Positions 23,220 through 31,182 of a stretch of DNA of 35,124 bases are shown piece by piece; position 1 is the first letter of the stretch; each line of letters starts with the position of its first letter. A program made the position numbers and the translations under genes. The stretch spans positions 325,719 through 360,842 of the forward strand of contig DCFU01000031.1 in NCBI GenBank assembly GCA_002319795.1. Direction: 5' to 3'. This DNA is from Megamonas sp. UBA1796. Its GTDB lineage: Bacteria > Bacillota > Negativicutes > Selenomonadales > Selenomonadaceae. The notes under the pieces are model-generated. The model saw nothing but the letters and a program-made list of their open reading frames with translations. It did not search any database and had not been told where the DNA came from.

Positions 23220-24028
23220 TATGCAAAAAAGTCCTCCTCTTCATCAGATTTGGTCTTGGTACTGGTTCCTGCTGAACCACCGGTTGCCGGAAGTTGGGCA
23301 ATCTGCAGGTCACGCTGTGCGATGACAACGCAGATAACGATACCCAGTGCGGCTATCGCTACAGCCGGCAGCTTGAGATAGGCGGTCAGGACAAAGCCAA
23401 GGATATAGAACACAGCCAGCTTATTGTTCCATAACAGTTTCATGAGCATTGCAAAGCCGACGGCCGGCAACAGCCCGCCAGCCGCGCTCAGGCCATTCAT
23501 GAAGACTTTTGGCACGTTCTGTACGAAAAGGTTTACCGGCTCACTGCCTGCCAGTACGCCCAGGAAGGAAATCATCGCGATAATCAGATAGTAAAATATC
23601 CAGGTGCCATAGTGTAGTGCTATAATCTGACCTTGCCGGTTTTCGGCAGCAGCCCGGTCGAGGAATGGCGCAAAGATGTTCATAAATACATTTTTCAGGA
23701 ACATCACTACGAAGGCAGCAAGCATCCCAATCGGGATAGCCAGGGTGATAGCGGCTTGCTGTTCTACATTCGATACGATTGCGAATGTTGTTGCAAGTGT
23801 CGTCGCGGTGACTGGTTCGGCTGCGATGACGCCCCCAATATTTACGTTGCCCATGAATACAGCTTCCAGGGAAGCACCCATCAGGATACCAGTCTGTATA
23901 TCACCCATCAACAGGCCGGTCACCAGCCCAACAACGAGTGGGCGTTCGAGCATGCTCTGACCGGTCAGGTAGTTGCCGGCAAAACAGATAAATACACTCA
24001 ATGCCGCCATGGCAGCATACATTAACAT
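23219..24028 (-). CDS. PTS mannose/fructose/sorbose-family IIC component
   Basis: 269-residue membrane protein, strongly hydrophobic, with the EIIC-Man stretch RPLVVGLVTGLLMGDIQTGILMGASLEAVFMGNVNIGG near the N-terminus. It ends in an unusual hydrophilic tail (TGGSAGTSTKTKSDEEEDFFA) rich in Thr/Ser and acids. It forms the membrane channel together with IID. GGAGGAACG lies just before the start on the minus strand. The gene begins 41 nt after the IIB gene. Confidence 0.95.
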   Translation of the reverse strand: MLMYAAMAALSVFICFAGNYLTGQSMLERPLVVGLVTGLLMGDIQTGILMGASLEAVFMGNVNIGGVIAAEPVTATTLATTFAIVSNVEQQAAITLAIPIGMLAAFVVMFLKNVFMNIFAPFLDRAAAENRQGQIIALHYGTWIFYYLIIAMISFLGVLAGSEPVNLFVQNVPKVFMNGLSAAGGLLPAVGFAMLMKLLWNNKLAVFYILGFVLTAYLKLPAVAIAALGIVICVVIAQRDLQIAQLPATGGSAGTSTKTKSDEEEDFFA

Positions 24029-24069
24029 ATTTCGTTCCTCCTGTTATTTCAAGATTTTTTATGTTCTTC

Positions 24070-24567
24070 TCAGAGCTTGGTCAGAGCTTCTTGTAAATCA
24101 AGCTTTGGATTGTTTGGCAGAACCTGATTATAGGCCTTGACTTGTGGCAGAGCAGCAAGTTCCTGCGCAGCAGCAAGTTCTTCCGGGTTGAGCAGCACGC
24201 TATGGAACAGCATAGTCTTCTGCTTCGGGTCGGACTTATCGAAACGGCCGGCATTAGCGACATTCACGCTATCGATATTCTGGACGTTTTTCGCAATTTT
24301 CGTAGCATCGGATACACAATTGACGATAGCAAAAATACGCTTATCTTTCCCGCGAGGGTCATTGAATATCTGGATTGCATCTTCTACGGAACGAATCAGC
24401 AGTTTCATGCCGGTTGGCACTGCCATTTTGAGGGTCATTTGCATAATTTCGTTTTTGGCAGCTTCGTCGTTGGCGACGACTAGTAACGGTGAATTTAATT
24501 CCTTTGTCCATACGACAGCAACCTGCCCGTGGATTAAACGATCATCTACACGTATTTGTGATATCAT
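24070..24567 (-). CDS. PTS mannose/fructose/sorbose-family IIB component
   Basis: 165 residues, a complete EIIB-Man domain. The N-terminal MISQIRVDDRLIHGQV contains the phosphorylated His14. It takes the phosphate from IIA and gives it to the incoming sugar at the IIC/IID channel. In E. coli ManX the IIA and IIB domains are fused; here they are separate, as in many Firmicute sorbose/fructose and N-acetylgalactosamine systems. The gene lies 50 nt after the IIA gene. Confidence 0.95.
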   Translation of the reverse strand: MISQIRVDDRLIHGQVAVVWTKELNSPLLVVANDEAAKNEIMQMTLKMAVPTGMKLLIRSVEDAIQIFNDPRGKDKRIFAIVNCVSDATKIAKNVQNIDSVNVANAGRFDKSDPKQKTMLFHSVLLNPEELAAAQELAALPQVKAYNQVLPNNPKLDLQEALTKL

Positions 24568-24617
24568 AGTTTTCCTCCTGTCTAATATGCGTAGTTTCCG
24601 CAGAAGCCACGTTTTTG

Positions 24618-25046
24618 TTAAAAGAATGCATCCAAGTCGTCAGTTTTACCGGTTGGCAGGGTCAGTGACAGCAAGGTTACCTGCCCGTCACGGATTGTAG
24701 CAGTGATGTTTTCTCTGGTCAAGGTATCGTCTGGTGATAAAAGTAATGAGAGAACAATAGGCAGATTGGTGTTGGAAATGACAAAGATATTATCTTTTTT
24801 AGCAGTCAATACCTGGTTTACAACCTTCTGGTTTACACTGCCGCCGAATAGATCCGTAAATATAACGCCCTGCTCGTCGGACTGTACTGAGGCTATAAAA
24901 GCTGTGATTTTCGGTGTATAGTCTTCTTCTGTCAGATAGGCGTTGATGATTTCAACATCTTTGCCCTTGTTGGCCAGGATTTCTAACGAACTTTGCAGAC
25001 CTGCAGCAAGTTTGCCATGGCTGGCAATGAGGAATTTTTTTTTCAT
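24618..25046 (-). CDS. PTS mannose/fructose/sorbose-family IIA component
   Basis: 142 residues, an EIIA-Man domain: FLIASHGKLAAGL with the phosphorylated His10, VIFTDLFGGSVNQ and a final beta-strand region. It receives phosphate from HPr and passes it to IIB. AAAGGAGG precedes the ATG on the minus strand. It is the first gene of the PTS operon; its upstream region (25047-25277) separates it from the two-component operon on the same strand and carries a long-range inverted repeat. Confidence 0.95.
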   Translation of the reverse strand: MKKKFLIASHGKLAAGLQSSLEILANKGKDVEIINAYLTEEDYTPKITAFIASVQSDEQGVIFTDLFGGSVNQKVVNQVLTAKKDNIFVISNTNLPIVLSLLLSPDDTLTRENITATIRDGQVTLLSLTLPTGKTDDLDAFF

Positions 25047-25136
25047 GGCAGAATGCCTCCTTTCTCGTGACCTTTACAAACTCATCTTGTTTAAAAAATA
25101 TCAGGAGGCATCGGTTTGCCATATAAAAATTCAAGA

Positions 25137-25237
25137 TTTGCAAAACATATTTGGTAGTTATCTGTGCCGGATGATAGTTTTTAAATTGATGTATATCATT
25201 TTGTATTATCTTTATCATAAAGCAAATGTTTTGCAAA
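25137..25237 (-). promoter_or_regulatory. Control region of the PTS operon with a 12-bp inverted repeat
   Basis: TTTGCAAAACAT (25137-25148) and ATGTTTTGCAAA (25226-25237) are perfect inverted copies separated by 77 bp, suitable for two sites of one regulator with looping. A small AT stem AATATTT-CAG-AAATATT (about 25238-25255) precedes it and may be a weak terminator for the upstream operon. No sigma54 -24/-12 element was found. Confidence 0.45.
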
Positions 25238-25277
25238 AATATTTCAGAAATATTGCATAAATGTAACATTTTTAATT

Positions 25278-26327
25278 TTATAGATTGTTCCATTTTTCCA
25301 GTAAAGCAGATTGTTCCCGGCCTGCCCGGGCAAAATCAAATGCAGTATAGAGCTCGAAAGTTTCGACTGGAGGGGCTTCAGCAGAAGCAGCATCGGGGCG
25401 GGTCGGAACGGAATAAGCCATACGGCTGATCTGTTCCTGTGTTTCTTTCTCGAGGCAGAAATCTATAAAACACCGTGCAGGCTCCGGGTTTGGACCGTTT
25501 TTAATGAGTGATACGGCATCCATGGTCCAGGCGCACTCTGGTGGAACAATGCTGATGAGGTCGAAGCCTGAAATCCGTAAGCTTGTTTGATCATCGAGGA
25601 AACTCAGACCCAGGAGACATTCACCACTGGCAACCTTTTCAACGGAGGTATAGCCGTTGAAGGTGAATTCGGCCGTATTTTGCCGGAGACGACGGTAAAA
25701 ATCGAGTGTTTCGTTTGGAGACAATTTTTGGTCGATGTAGGCCAGTATTGTATATCCGGTACCAGCCGTATTTGGATCAGAGAAGACAATTTGTCCGTGA
25801 TAGTCTGGGTCGAGCAGGTCGGCATAAACCTGGGGGAGCTTTTTTCCCTGCGGGGCGAATTCACGCTGCCAGCGGGCCCGGTTCACGACGATGGCCAGTG
25901 GCGTTGTAGCAATGCCCGTCCAGCATCCGTCCGGATCTTTGAAGCGTTCTGGTATTATAGCGGCATTTGGAGAAATATATTGCGCGGTCAGCCCCTCGAT
26001 ACCGGCCTGAATCTGTGCATGACTGGTGCCGCCAATCACGATATCTGCCTGTGGATGATTCCGTTCATTGCGAATGCGTGCGAGTGCGGTCTGGGTAGGA
26101 AGATAAAGGTACTCGTAGGTACAGCCGGTCTTTTCCTTGAAAAGCTCCAGATAGGCGCGGCCGACTTCGTCACGCAGCGAAACGTATACCACAATGTGCC
26201 GTCCATGCAGATCAGGGCTCCCGTCCGGCAGCCGGGTTACAGAGGGTTGTACGGTTCTTATATGCCAGCAGAAGACAGACAGAAGTGTCAAACAGAGAAC
26301 CAAGGTGAATAAGTATAGTTTTTTCAT
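25278..26327 (-). CDS. Extracellular solute-binding protein of the Fbp/AfuA/PgtC type, probable sensor partner
   Basis: 349 residues. An N-terminal hydrophobic segment (about 4-22) acts as signal or membrane anchor; the nearby cysteine (SVFCWH) has Phe at -1, so it is not a normal lipobox. The body reads as a periplasmic binding protein of the iron/phosphate-ester type (HIVVYVSLRDEVGRAYLELFKEKTG, then DIVIGGTSHAQIQA, GIATTPLAIVVNRARW, NTAGTGYTILAYI). No ABC permease or ATPase gene is nearby; the start codon overlaps the preceding gene by 4 nt, and the operon encodes a two-component system. It therefore probably presents a ligand to the kinase, as PgtC or the LevQ/LevT proteins do. The ligand is unknown. 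Confidence 0.87.
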   Translation of the reverse strand: MKKLYLFTLVLCLTLLSVFCWHIRTVQPSVTRLPDGSPDLHGRHIVVYVSLRDEVGRAYLELFKEKTGCTYEYLYLPTQTALARIRNERNHPQADIVIGGTSHAQIQAGIEGLTAQYISPNAAIIPERFKDPDGCWTGIATTPLAIVVNRARWQREFAPQGKKLPQVYADLLDPDYHGQIVFSDPNTAGTGYTILAYIDQKLSPNETLDFYRRLRQNTAEFTFNGYTSVEKVASGECLLGLSFLDDQTSLRISGFDLISIVPPECAWTMDAVSLIKNGPNPEPARCFIDFCLEKETQEQISRMAYSVPTRPDAASAEAPPVETFELYTAFDFARAGREQSALLEKWNNL

Positions 26328-27172
26328 GTGTGAAACACCTCCTGTGAAAACCTTGGCGGCAAATACTGCAAGAGATCCTTGGTGAAATAGAGATGGCGGC
26401 CATTGCTGTCCCCAAGATATTGTACGGCGAAACAGCCGCTTTCGTAGAGATCGATATTGATCAGATTGGCGGCAGGTATCTCATCCGGGCTGGAGACAGC
26501 CTGCAACTCAATGCGGATATGGGCAACAGGACGATTTTGCTGTGTGGCCAATTGGAATTGTTTTTTTTGCCCCTGTAGATCCGTGGCAGCGAGCAGGGCC
26601 TTGCTCAGTTCCTTGCGTTCTGCCGCAGCAAGTGCGCGGCCGGGGTTCCCAGCAGTTCCCGTATATATCTGTACTACGGGGGCTGTGGGAAGAAGTGCGG
26701 CAATCCGGCTGCAGGAATAGAGCTGCTGCAGAAGATCACTTTCCAGACTATTGATCAGAGGCTGTTTATAGAAATCGCTGTAAACCTGCCCATTGAGCTG
26801 TAAATACCGCCCGAGCAGGAAGGTGTCCTGGCTGCCGTTGAGGTAAGAGATCGTACAGGACAGACGGATATGATCCTGGGTGGTATTGCTAATCGCATCG
26901 GGTGCAGAATCAGCGGTGATATCATGCATGTTCTGCCATATTTTCTGGATAGATGCTTCATCGGAGATTGTATAGTGCCCGAGGTTTTCGCTCTGAATAT
27001 CAATGCGCATGGGAATGGAAAGGTTCGCCTGGCGCAGTGTGTCGTCTTTTTTTTCGATGATGACGACCGAATCGTAAAGATGTACGTTGCTGTAAACGAT
27101 AGCTCCCACACTGCCGCAGAGCAACAGGCCATAGATTGCGAGTATCTCAAAACGGAAATCATGGATTTTCAT
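26324..27172 (-). CDS. Unknown membrane-anchored protein of a two-component operon
   Basis: 282 residues, not recognised. One membrane segment at about residues 8-28 (LAIYGLLLCGSVGAIVYSNV) is followed by a wholly hydrophilic part that should lie outside the inner membrane; no catalytic motif is evident. Visible landmarks are IRLSCTISYLNGSQDTFLLGRYLQLNGQVYSDF in the middle and a C-terminal half ending in FTKDLLQYLPPRFSQE. It overlaps the kinase gene by 14 nt upstream and the binding-protein gene by 4 nt downstream, so the three are made together. A periplasmic modulator of the kinase, between it and the binding protein, is the simplest reading (inference). Confidence 0.75.
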   Translation of the reverse strand: MKIHDFRFEILAIYGLLLCGSVGAIVYSNVHLYDSVVIIEKKDDTLRQANLSIPMRIDIQSENLGHYTISDEASIQKIWQNMHDITADSAPDAISNTTQDHIRLSCTISYLNGSQDTFLLGRYLQLNGQVYSDFYKQPLINSLESDLLQQLYSCSRIAALLPTAPVVQIYTGTAGNPGRALAAAERKELSKALLAATDLQGQKKQFQLATQQNRPVAHIRIELQAVSSPDEIPAANLINIDLYESGCFAVQYLGDSNGRHLYFTKDLLQYLPPRFSQEVFHT

Positions 27173-28595
27173 GTGGAGCCTCCTTTATCGGAAAGATGAG
27201 TTGTACGCATGTTCCCTGGCCGTGCTGGTTGTTTATGCGGATGGAACCATGTTGCTTTTCCATGATTTCACGGCAGATACAGAGCCCCAGTCCATTGCTT
27301 TGCCCGGACAGGGAGTTTTTGGCTCTGAGACGGCGGGCGGGGTCGAAAAGTGTTGGCAGGATTTCAGGGTCAATGCCCACGCCGTCATCGGTTATGGTGA
27401 GCCAGAGCGACGTGTGCTGGAGCTCCAGAGTAATCTGGAGCAGAGTGCACTGGCTGTATTTCAGGGTGTTGTCAAGAATATTCAACAAAACCTGCAGGGT
27501 CTTGTCCTGATCCATTCGGCAGACTACGGCGGGCAGGCTGGTTTCTACGGCAATGCCGGCTGCTTCGATGCGCAGCTGCAGCATGTGCAGAGCATCCTGT
27601 ACGAGCTGTCCGGGATTGCCTTCAGTGAGTTCCAAGGAAAATTCACTGCGTCCGAAGCGTGAGAGCAGCAGCAGTTCTTCTACCAGCTTCAGCAGACGGT
27701 TGCCTTCCGTGCCGATATAGGAGAGGCTTTCCTGAATGTCTTTTGGTTTTTTTAGGCGGGGGATAAGCTCTGCATAGCCGATAATGGCCGTCAGTGGAGT
27801 TTTGAATTCGTGCGTGACGTTGTCTAGAAAACGTTTTTGTTTTTGTTTTTCAGTCTGCAGACGTTGGATATAGCTGCGAATGCTCTGCGTAGTCTGGTTG
27901 AAGGTGTGAGCGAGGTCTTCAACTTCATCACCGCTATGAATGAGGATTTCATGGTCATAGTCTCCATGCGAAATATGCTCTGAAATGGTGCGCAGACGGC
28001 GGATTGGGTCCGTGAGGCGTTCGGCAAGCAGATTGCTCAGCAGCCATGAGATGCCAGTTGCGGCCAGAATGACAAGACCCATGAGCAAGATCATATTGTG
28101 CATGAGATCTGCTTCGCGCTGCAGGGGATAAAGGTAACGGATGCAGCCAATGATCTCGCCCTGTGCATACACCGGCAGGGAAAAAAGAACATAAGAAGTC
28201 CCTCCAAGCTTTTTCAGCAGCCAGGCTTTGTCACCTTTTACGGCCAGACCAATGTCGTCGGCATAGGCACTCAGCTCATTTTTAACAGAATCTGATAGGA
28301 GGCTGCCGGTTTTGTCGTAGAGCTGAATCCGGCAGTTCATCTGTCCGGCGAGATAGGTACAGAGGAGCGGTGCAGCATCCGTGAAACGTTTTTCTGCGGG
28401 ACTTTGGGGCTGATTTTCAATGTAGCGGTCGATATAGCGCTGTGTATTGTAGCTTTCCTGCAATAAAAACTCCGTGCTGCCTCTTACCAGGCTGCTGTAC
28501 AGGCTGTTCAGCACGAGAGCGTAGACCAGCAGGATAATTGGAACAAAGATAGCCATATTCATGAGCATGATTTTTTCTTTGATCTGCAGCTTCAT
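27159..28595 (-). CDS. Sensor histidine kinase
   Basis: 478 residues. Membrane segments at about 9-33 and 167-188 enclose a sensor domain of about 130 residues; a HAMP domain (about 190-245) leads to the HisKA H-box FLDNVTHEFKTPLTAIIGY with phosphoacceptor His262. The ATPase domain has the N-box (NILDNTLKYSQ), G1 (DDGVGID) and a late GLGL motif. Its start overlaps the stop of the response-regulator gene (ATGA) and its end overlaps the unknown gene by 14 nt. With the adjacent PTS it probably senses the sugar directly or through the binding protein and controls uptake. Confidence 0.95.
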   Translation of the reverse strand: MKLQIKEKIMLMNMAIFVPIILLVYALVLNSLYSSLVRGSTEFLLQESYNTQRYIDRYIENQPQSPAEKRFTDAAPLLCTYLAGQMNCRIQLYDKTGSLLSDSVKNELSAYADDIGLAVKGDKAWLLKKLGGTSYVLFSLPVYAQGEIIGCIRYLYPLQREADLMHNMILLMGLVILAATGISWLLSNLLAERLTDPIRRLRTISEHISHGDYDHEILIHSGDEVEDLAHTFNQTTQSIRSYIQRLQTEKQKQKRFLDNVTHEFKTPLTAIIGYAELIPRLKKPKDIQESLSYIGTEGNRLLKLVEELLLLSRFGRSEFSLELTEGNPGQLVQDALHMLQLRIEAAGIAVETSLPAVVCRMDQDKTLQVLLNILDNTLKYSQCTLLQITLELQHTSLWLTITDDGVGIDPEILPTLFDPARRLRAKNSLSGQSNGLGLCICREIMEKQHGSIRINNQHGQGTCVQLIFPIKEAPHENP

Positions 28596-29290
28596 GAACT
28601 AAGACCGTCCCTGTCCGTCAGCTTATAGCCGACTCCGTAGATGGTGCGAAGATTTTCTGCGTACGGGCCGAGTTTTTTCCGCAGCCGCTGGATGAGAATG
28701 TCTACAGCGCGTGTGCTGCCTTCAAAGGTATAGCCCCAGACAGATGCAAGCAGTTTTTCCCGCGTGAATACCCGGTTGCGGTTTTCCAACATGAGTACCA
28801 GCGTATCAAACTCTTTGCCTGTTACCGCCACAGACTGTCCGTCGATAAACACCGCCCGTTCTTCAGGCAGAACCCGGATACCGTCGAGTACAAACTCGCG
28901 TATTGGGTCAGCCATGTCAGAGCCTGCTGGCTGCAGACGTTTGGTAATGGCCCGGATACGCAGGATGAGTTCTTCATTGCTGAAGGGTTTGGTCATATAG
29001 TCATCGGCGCCAAGCTGCAGCCCAAGCAGCTTATCGTTGAGCTGATCTTTGGCGGTGAGCAGGATGACTGGCACACGGCAGTCAGATCTTTGCAGCTTCC
29101 GCAGGACATTGTAGCCGCTGATGTCCGGCAGCATAACGTCGAGAATAATGAAATCGGGTGCTTCCTGGCGAAATTTTTGCAGGGCATCCAGACCGGACAT
29201 ACTGGTAATAATTTTATAGCCTTCCAGTTCCAGATTCATGCGGATGAGGTTTAAAATACTTTTTTCATCATCAACAACTAAGATTTTCAT
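28592..29290 (-). CDS. Response regulator, OmpR/PhoB family
   Basis: 232 residues. The receiver domain (about 1-120) shows the acidic pair Asp7/Asp8, phosphoacceptor Asp51 (ILDVMLPD), LTAKD and MTKPF. The C-terminal winged-helix DNA-binding domain (about 130-228) has VTGKEFDTLVLMLENRNRVFTREKLLASVWGY and TIYGVGYKL. It is the first gene of a four-gene operon with kinase, unknown protein and binding protein, directly upstream of the PTS genes, which are the likely targets. GAGGG lies 11 nt before the ATG. Confidence 0.95.
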   Translation of the reverse strand: MKILVVDDEKSILNLIRMNLELEGYKIITSMSGLDALQKFRQEAPDFIILDVMLPDISGYNVLRKLQRSDCRVPVILLTAKDQLNDKLLGLQLGADDYMTKPFSNEELILRIRAITKRLQPAGSDMADPIREFVLDGIRVLPEERAVFIDGQSVAVTGKEFDTLVLMLENRNRVFTREKLLASVWGYTFEGSTRAVDILIQRLRKKLGPYAENLRTIYGVGYKLTDRDGLSS

Positions 29291-29501
29291 AATTTTCCAT
29301 GCCCTCGATTCTGTGCCTGCAAGCAGGCAGATATTATGGAATAGTCTATAGTATACTGGAAAATTTTCAGCTTGGACAGGGCACTGTCTGGAAAAACCGC
29401 CCTGAGTTCATTATCTGGGATGATTTTGCAGATTATTGGATTCATTATAAGAGCGTTTGGGAAATCATATTTGCGTGAGTTGCTGCAAAATTTATAAACC
29501 T

Positions 29502-29531
29502 ATTGACAAACTTTATCAATTGATGTATTTT
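29502..29531 (+). promoter_or_regulatory. MarR-EmrAB promoter with overlapping operator
   Basis: TTGACA (29503-29508), 17-bp spacer, TATTTT (29526-29531). The near-perfect 19-bp palindrome ATTGACAAA-C-TTTATCAAT (29502-29520; 8 of 9 pairs) covers the -35 box, as expected for MarR autorepression. The divergent region 29291-29581 otherwise holds a small hairpin TGCCTG-CTTG-CAGGCA near 29327-29342 in the leader of the response-regulator gene. Confidence 0.65.
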
Positions 29532-29581
29532 AATACTATATTAAGTGTTCACCTGGTGTACAACTTGGAGGATTGTTATCA

Positions 29582-30055
29582 ATGGATAAAATGATTTTTT
29601 ATATGCGGCAGTGTGAAAAATTTATACGGTTGGCGGCGAAAATCAATGAGGGGATGCACCGTCCGTATCATTTTGGAACCAAGGAGCTGCTGTATGCGTC
29701 AGAAATTCATATTGTTGATTTGATTGGACGTAATCCTAAAATCAATGTATCAGAAATTGCGGCAAGATTGGGAGTACAGAAAAGTGCTATTCCAAAGGTT
29801 GTGCGTAAGTTGGTAAGTAAGGGTCTGGTTGTTCGTTCCGTGTCACCGCGGAACCGCAAGATGATTGAACTGGAATTGACTGCATTAGGCTGGGTTGCGT
29901 ATCAGGCGCATATTACGTATCATGAAACGATAAATCGGGATCTTATTGATCATTTCAACCGTTGCTCAGAGGCTGAGATGGCTTTTTTTGACAGGATTCT
30001 CAGTGAAATAGAGCAAGGTATAGATGATATATTGCAACAACCAGAAGAAAAATAG
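29582..30055 (+). CDS. MarR-family transcriptional regulator
   Basis: 157 residues from ATG 29582 (GGAGG lies 10 nt upstream; the in-frame TTG 29573 is too close to it). It has the MarR winged helix-turn-helix: INVSEIAARLGVQKSAIPKVVRKLVSKGLVVRSVSPRNRKMIELELTALG, flanked by helices for dimerisation. It lies 65 nt before an EmrAB-type pump operon on the same strand and has a palindromic site on its own promoter. Repression of the pump, relieved by a toxic ligand, is the usual role (inference). Confidence 0.92.
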   Translation: MDKMIFYMRQCEKFIRLAAKINEGMHRPYHFGTKELLYASEIHIVDLIGRNPKINVSEIAARLGVQKSAIPKVVRKLVSKGLVVRSVSPRNRKMIELELTALGWVAYQAHITYHETINRDLIDHFNRCSEAEMAFFDRILSEIEQGIDDILQQPEEK

Positions 30056-30082
30056 GGGGAGACTCTATTTTTTTAAATATAT

Positions 30083-30104
30083 ATTGATAATGATAATTGA
30101 TTCT
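30083..30104 (+). promoter_or_regulatory. Possible second MarR half-site before emrA
   Basis: ATTGATAATGATAATTGATT contains ATTGATAA, which matches a half-site of the MarR operator (ATTGATAAA on the complementary strand), in three TTGAT/TGAT repeats about 7 nt apart. Confidence 0.3.
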
Positions 30105-30120
30105 ATAACGAGGTGAAAAG

Positions 30121-31182
30121 ATGAAAAGAAAAAAAGTTGCTTATGGTTTGCTTGGGCTATTGATTTTAGGGGTTATTTCCCTTATAGGATGGAATTTTTA
30201 TCAGCAGCAGAAAATGCATGTTTCCACAGATGATGCTGCGATTGATGGACAGGCCATTGTGCTGCGCCCGAAAATACAGGGCTATGTGAAAAACGTCTAT
30301 GTAAAAGATAATGAGGTGGTAAAGGCCGGGGATGTCATCCTGGAAATTGATTCAACAGATTATTGCCTTAAGGTAAAAGCGGCTGAGGCAAAACTGGCAA
30401 TGACACAAGCCGCTTTGGCTGCCGGGCAGAGTGATGCATCCCGGGAAAAAACAGCTGCTCCGGCGAAGGCGGCTGCCGCGCAGAAGAAAATTGGTTCTGC
30501 ACGAGCAGCATGGGACAAGGCGGTTGCAGATAGAAACCGTATGGAAATGTTGGTCGCTGGTGGCGCATGCTCACAGGAAGAATATGAGCATACAGTATCA
30601 GCAGAAAATGCGGCTAAAGCGGTATTGGATTCTACTATCGCAGATGCAGAGTCGGCGAATACAGCTTCTGATGCGATTGCAGCTGCTGAAAACACGTCGG
30701 CAAAACTGGAAGCAGATGTAAAACAGGCGGAGGCAGAGCTGGAACAGACACAGCAGGATTTACAGAACACCAAAATCATTGCTCCGACGGATGGCCGGAT
30801 TACCAAGCGCAGTGTCGAAACAGGAAGTTACGTAAGCAGTGGAACACAACTGTGTTCGTTAGTGACGCCGGATCTTTGGGTTACGGCAAATTTCAAAGAA
30901 AGCCAGTTAAACGGTATCCATCCTGGGGATAAAGTAGATATAGCAGTAGATGCTTTTCCAGAGATGCATCTCATAGGAACGGTAGATAGCTTTCAAGCAG
31001 GAACAGGGGCATATTTTTCCTTGTTCCCAGCAGAGAATGCGACGGGAAACTTTGTTAAAACGACACAGCGGGTACCGGTAAAAATCTGTTTGCAGAATAT
31101 ATCAGATGAAGAGAAGGCGCTGTTGGGGCCGGGTATGTCTGTTGTACCAACTGTACATTTACAGAAGGAACCAAAATCATGA
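30121..31182 (+). CDS. emrA: EmrA/HlyD-family membrane fusion protein
   Basis: 353 residues. One N-terminal membrane segment (about 7-26), then the lipoyl half-motifs (VSTDDAAIDGQAIVLRPKIQGYVKNVYVKDNEVVKAGD), an Ala-rich coiled-coil hairpin (about 85-210) and the beta-barrel domain (IIAPTDGRITKRSVETGSYVSSGTQLCSLV). It links the inner-membrane pump to an outer-membrane channel of the TolC type, which implies a two-membrane envelope; no tolC gene is in the window. GAGGTG precedes the ATG. The stop overlaps the next gene's start by 4 nt (ATGA), so the pair is co-translated. Confidence 0.93.
   Translation: MKRKKVAYGLLGLLILGVISLIGWNFYQQQKMHVSTDDAAIDGQAIVLRPKIQGYVKNVYVKDNEVVKAGDVILEIDSTDYCLKVKAAEAKLAMTQAALAAGQSDASREKTAAPAKAAAAQKKIGSARAAWDKAVADRNRMEMLVAGGACSQEEYEHTVSAENAAKAVLDSTIADAESANTASDAIAAAENTSAKLEADVKQAEAELEQTQQDLQNTKIIAPTDGRITKRSVETGSYVSSGTQLCSLVTPDLWVTANFKESQLNGIHPGDKVDIAVDAFPEMHLIGTVDSFQAGTGAYFSLFPAENATGNFVKTTQRVPVKICLQNISDEEKALLGPGMSVVPTVHLQKEPKS

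Noticed and set aside
25047..25277. Sigma54 (-24/-12) promoter for the PTS, as in LevR-controlled operons
   Set aside because: A GGCAC is present, but no GC at the required 12-bp distance, and no LevR-type activator gene is in the window.
30078..30104. Fur box before emrA (GATAATGATAAT)
   Set aside because: Only the first two hexamers fit; the third does not match the inverted ATTATC, and no iron gene is nearby. A MarR half-site fits better.
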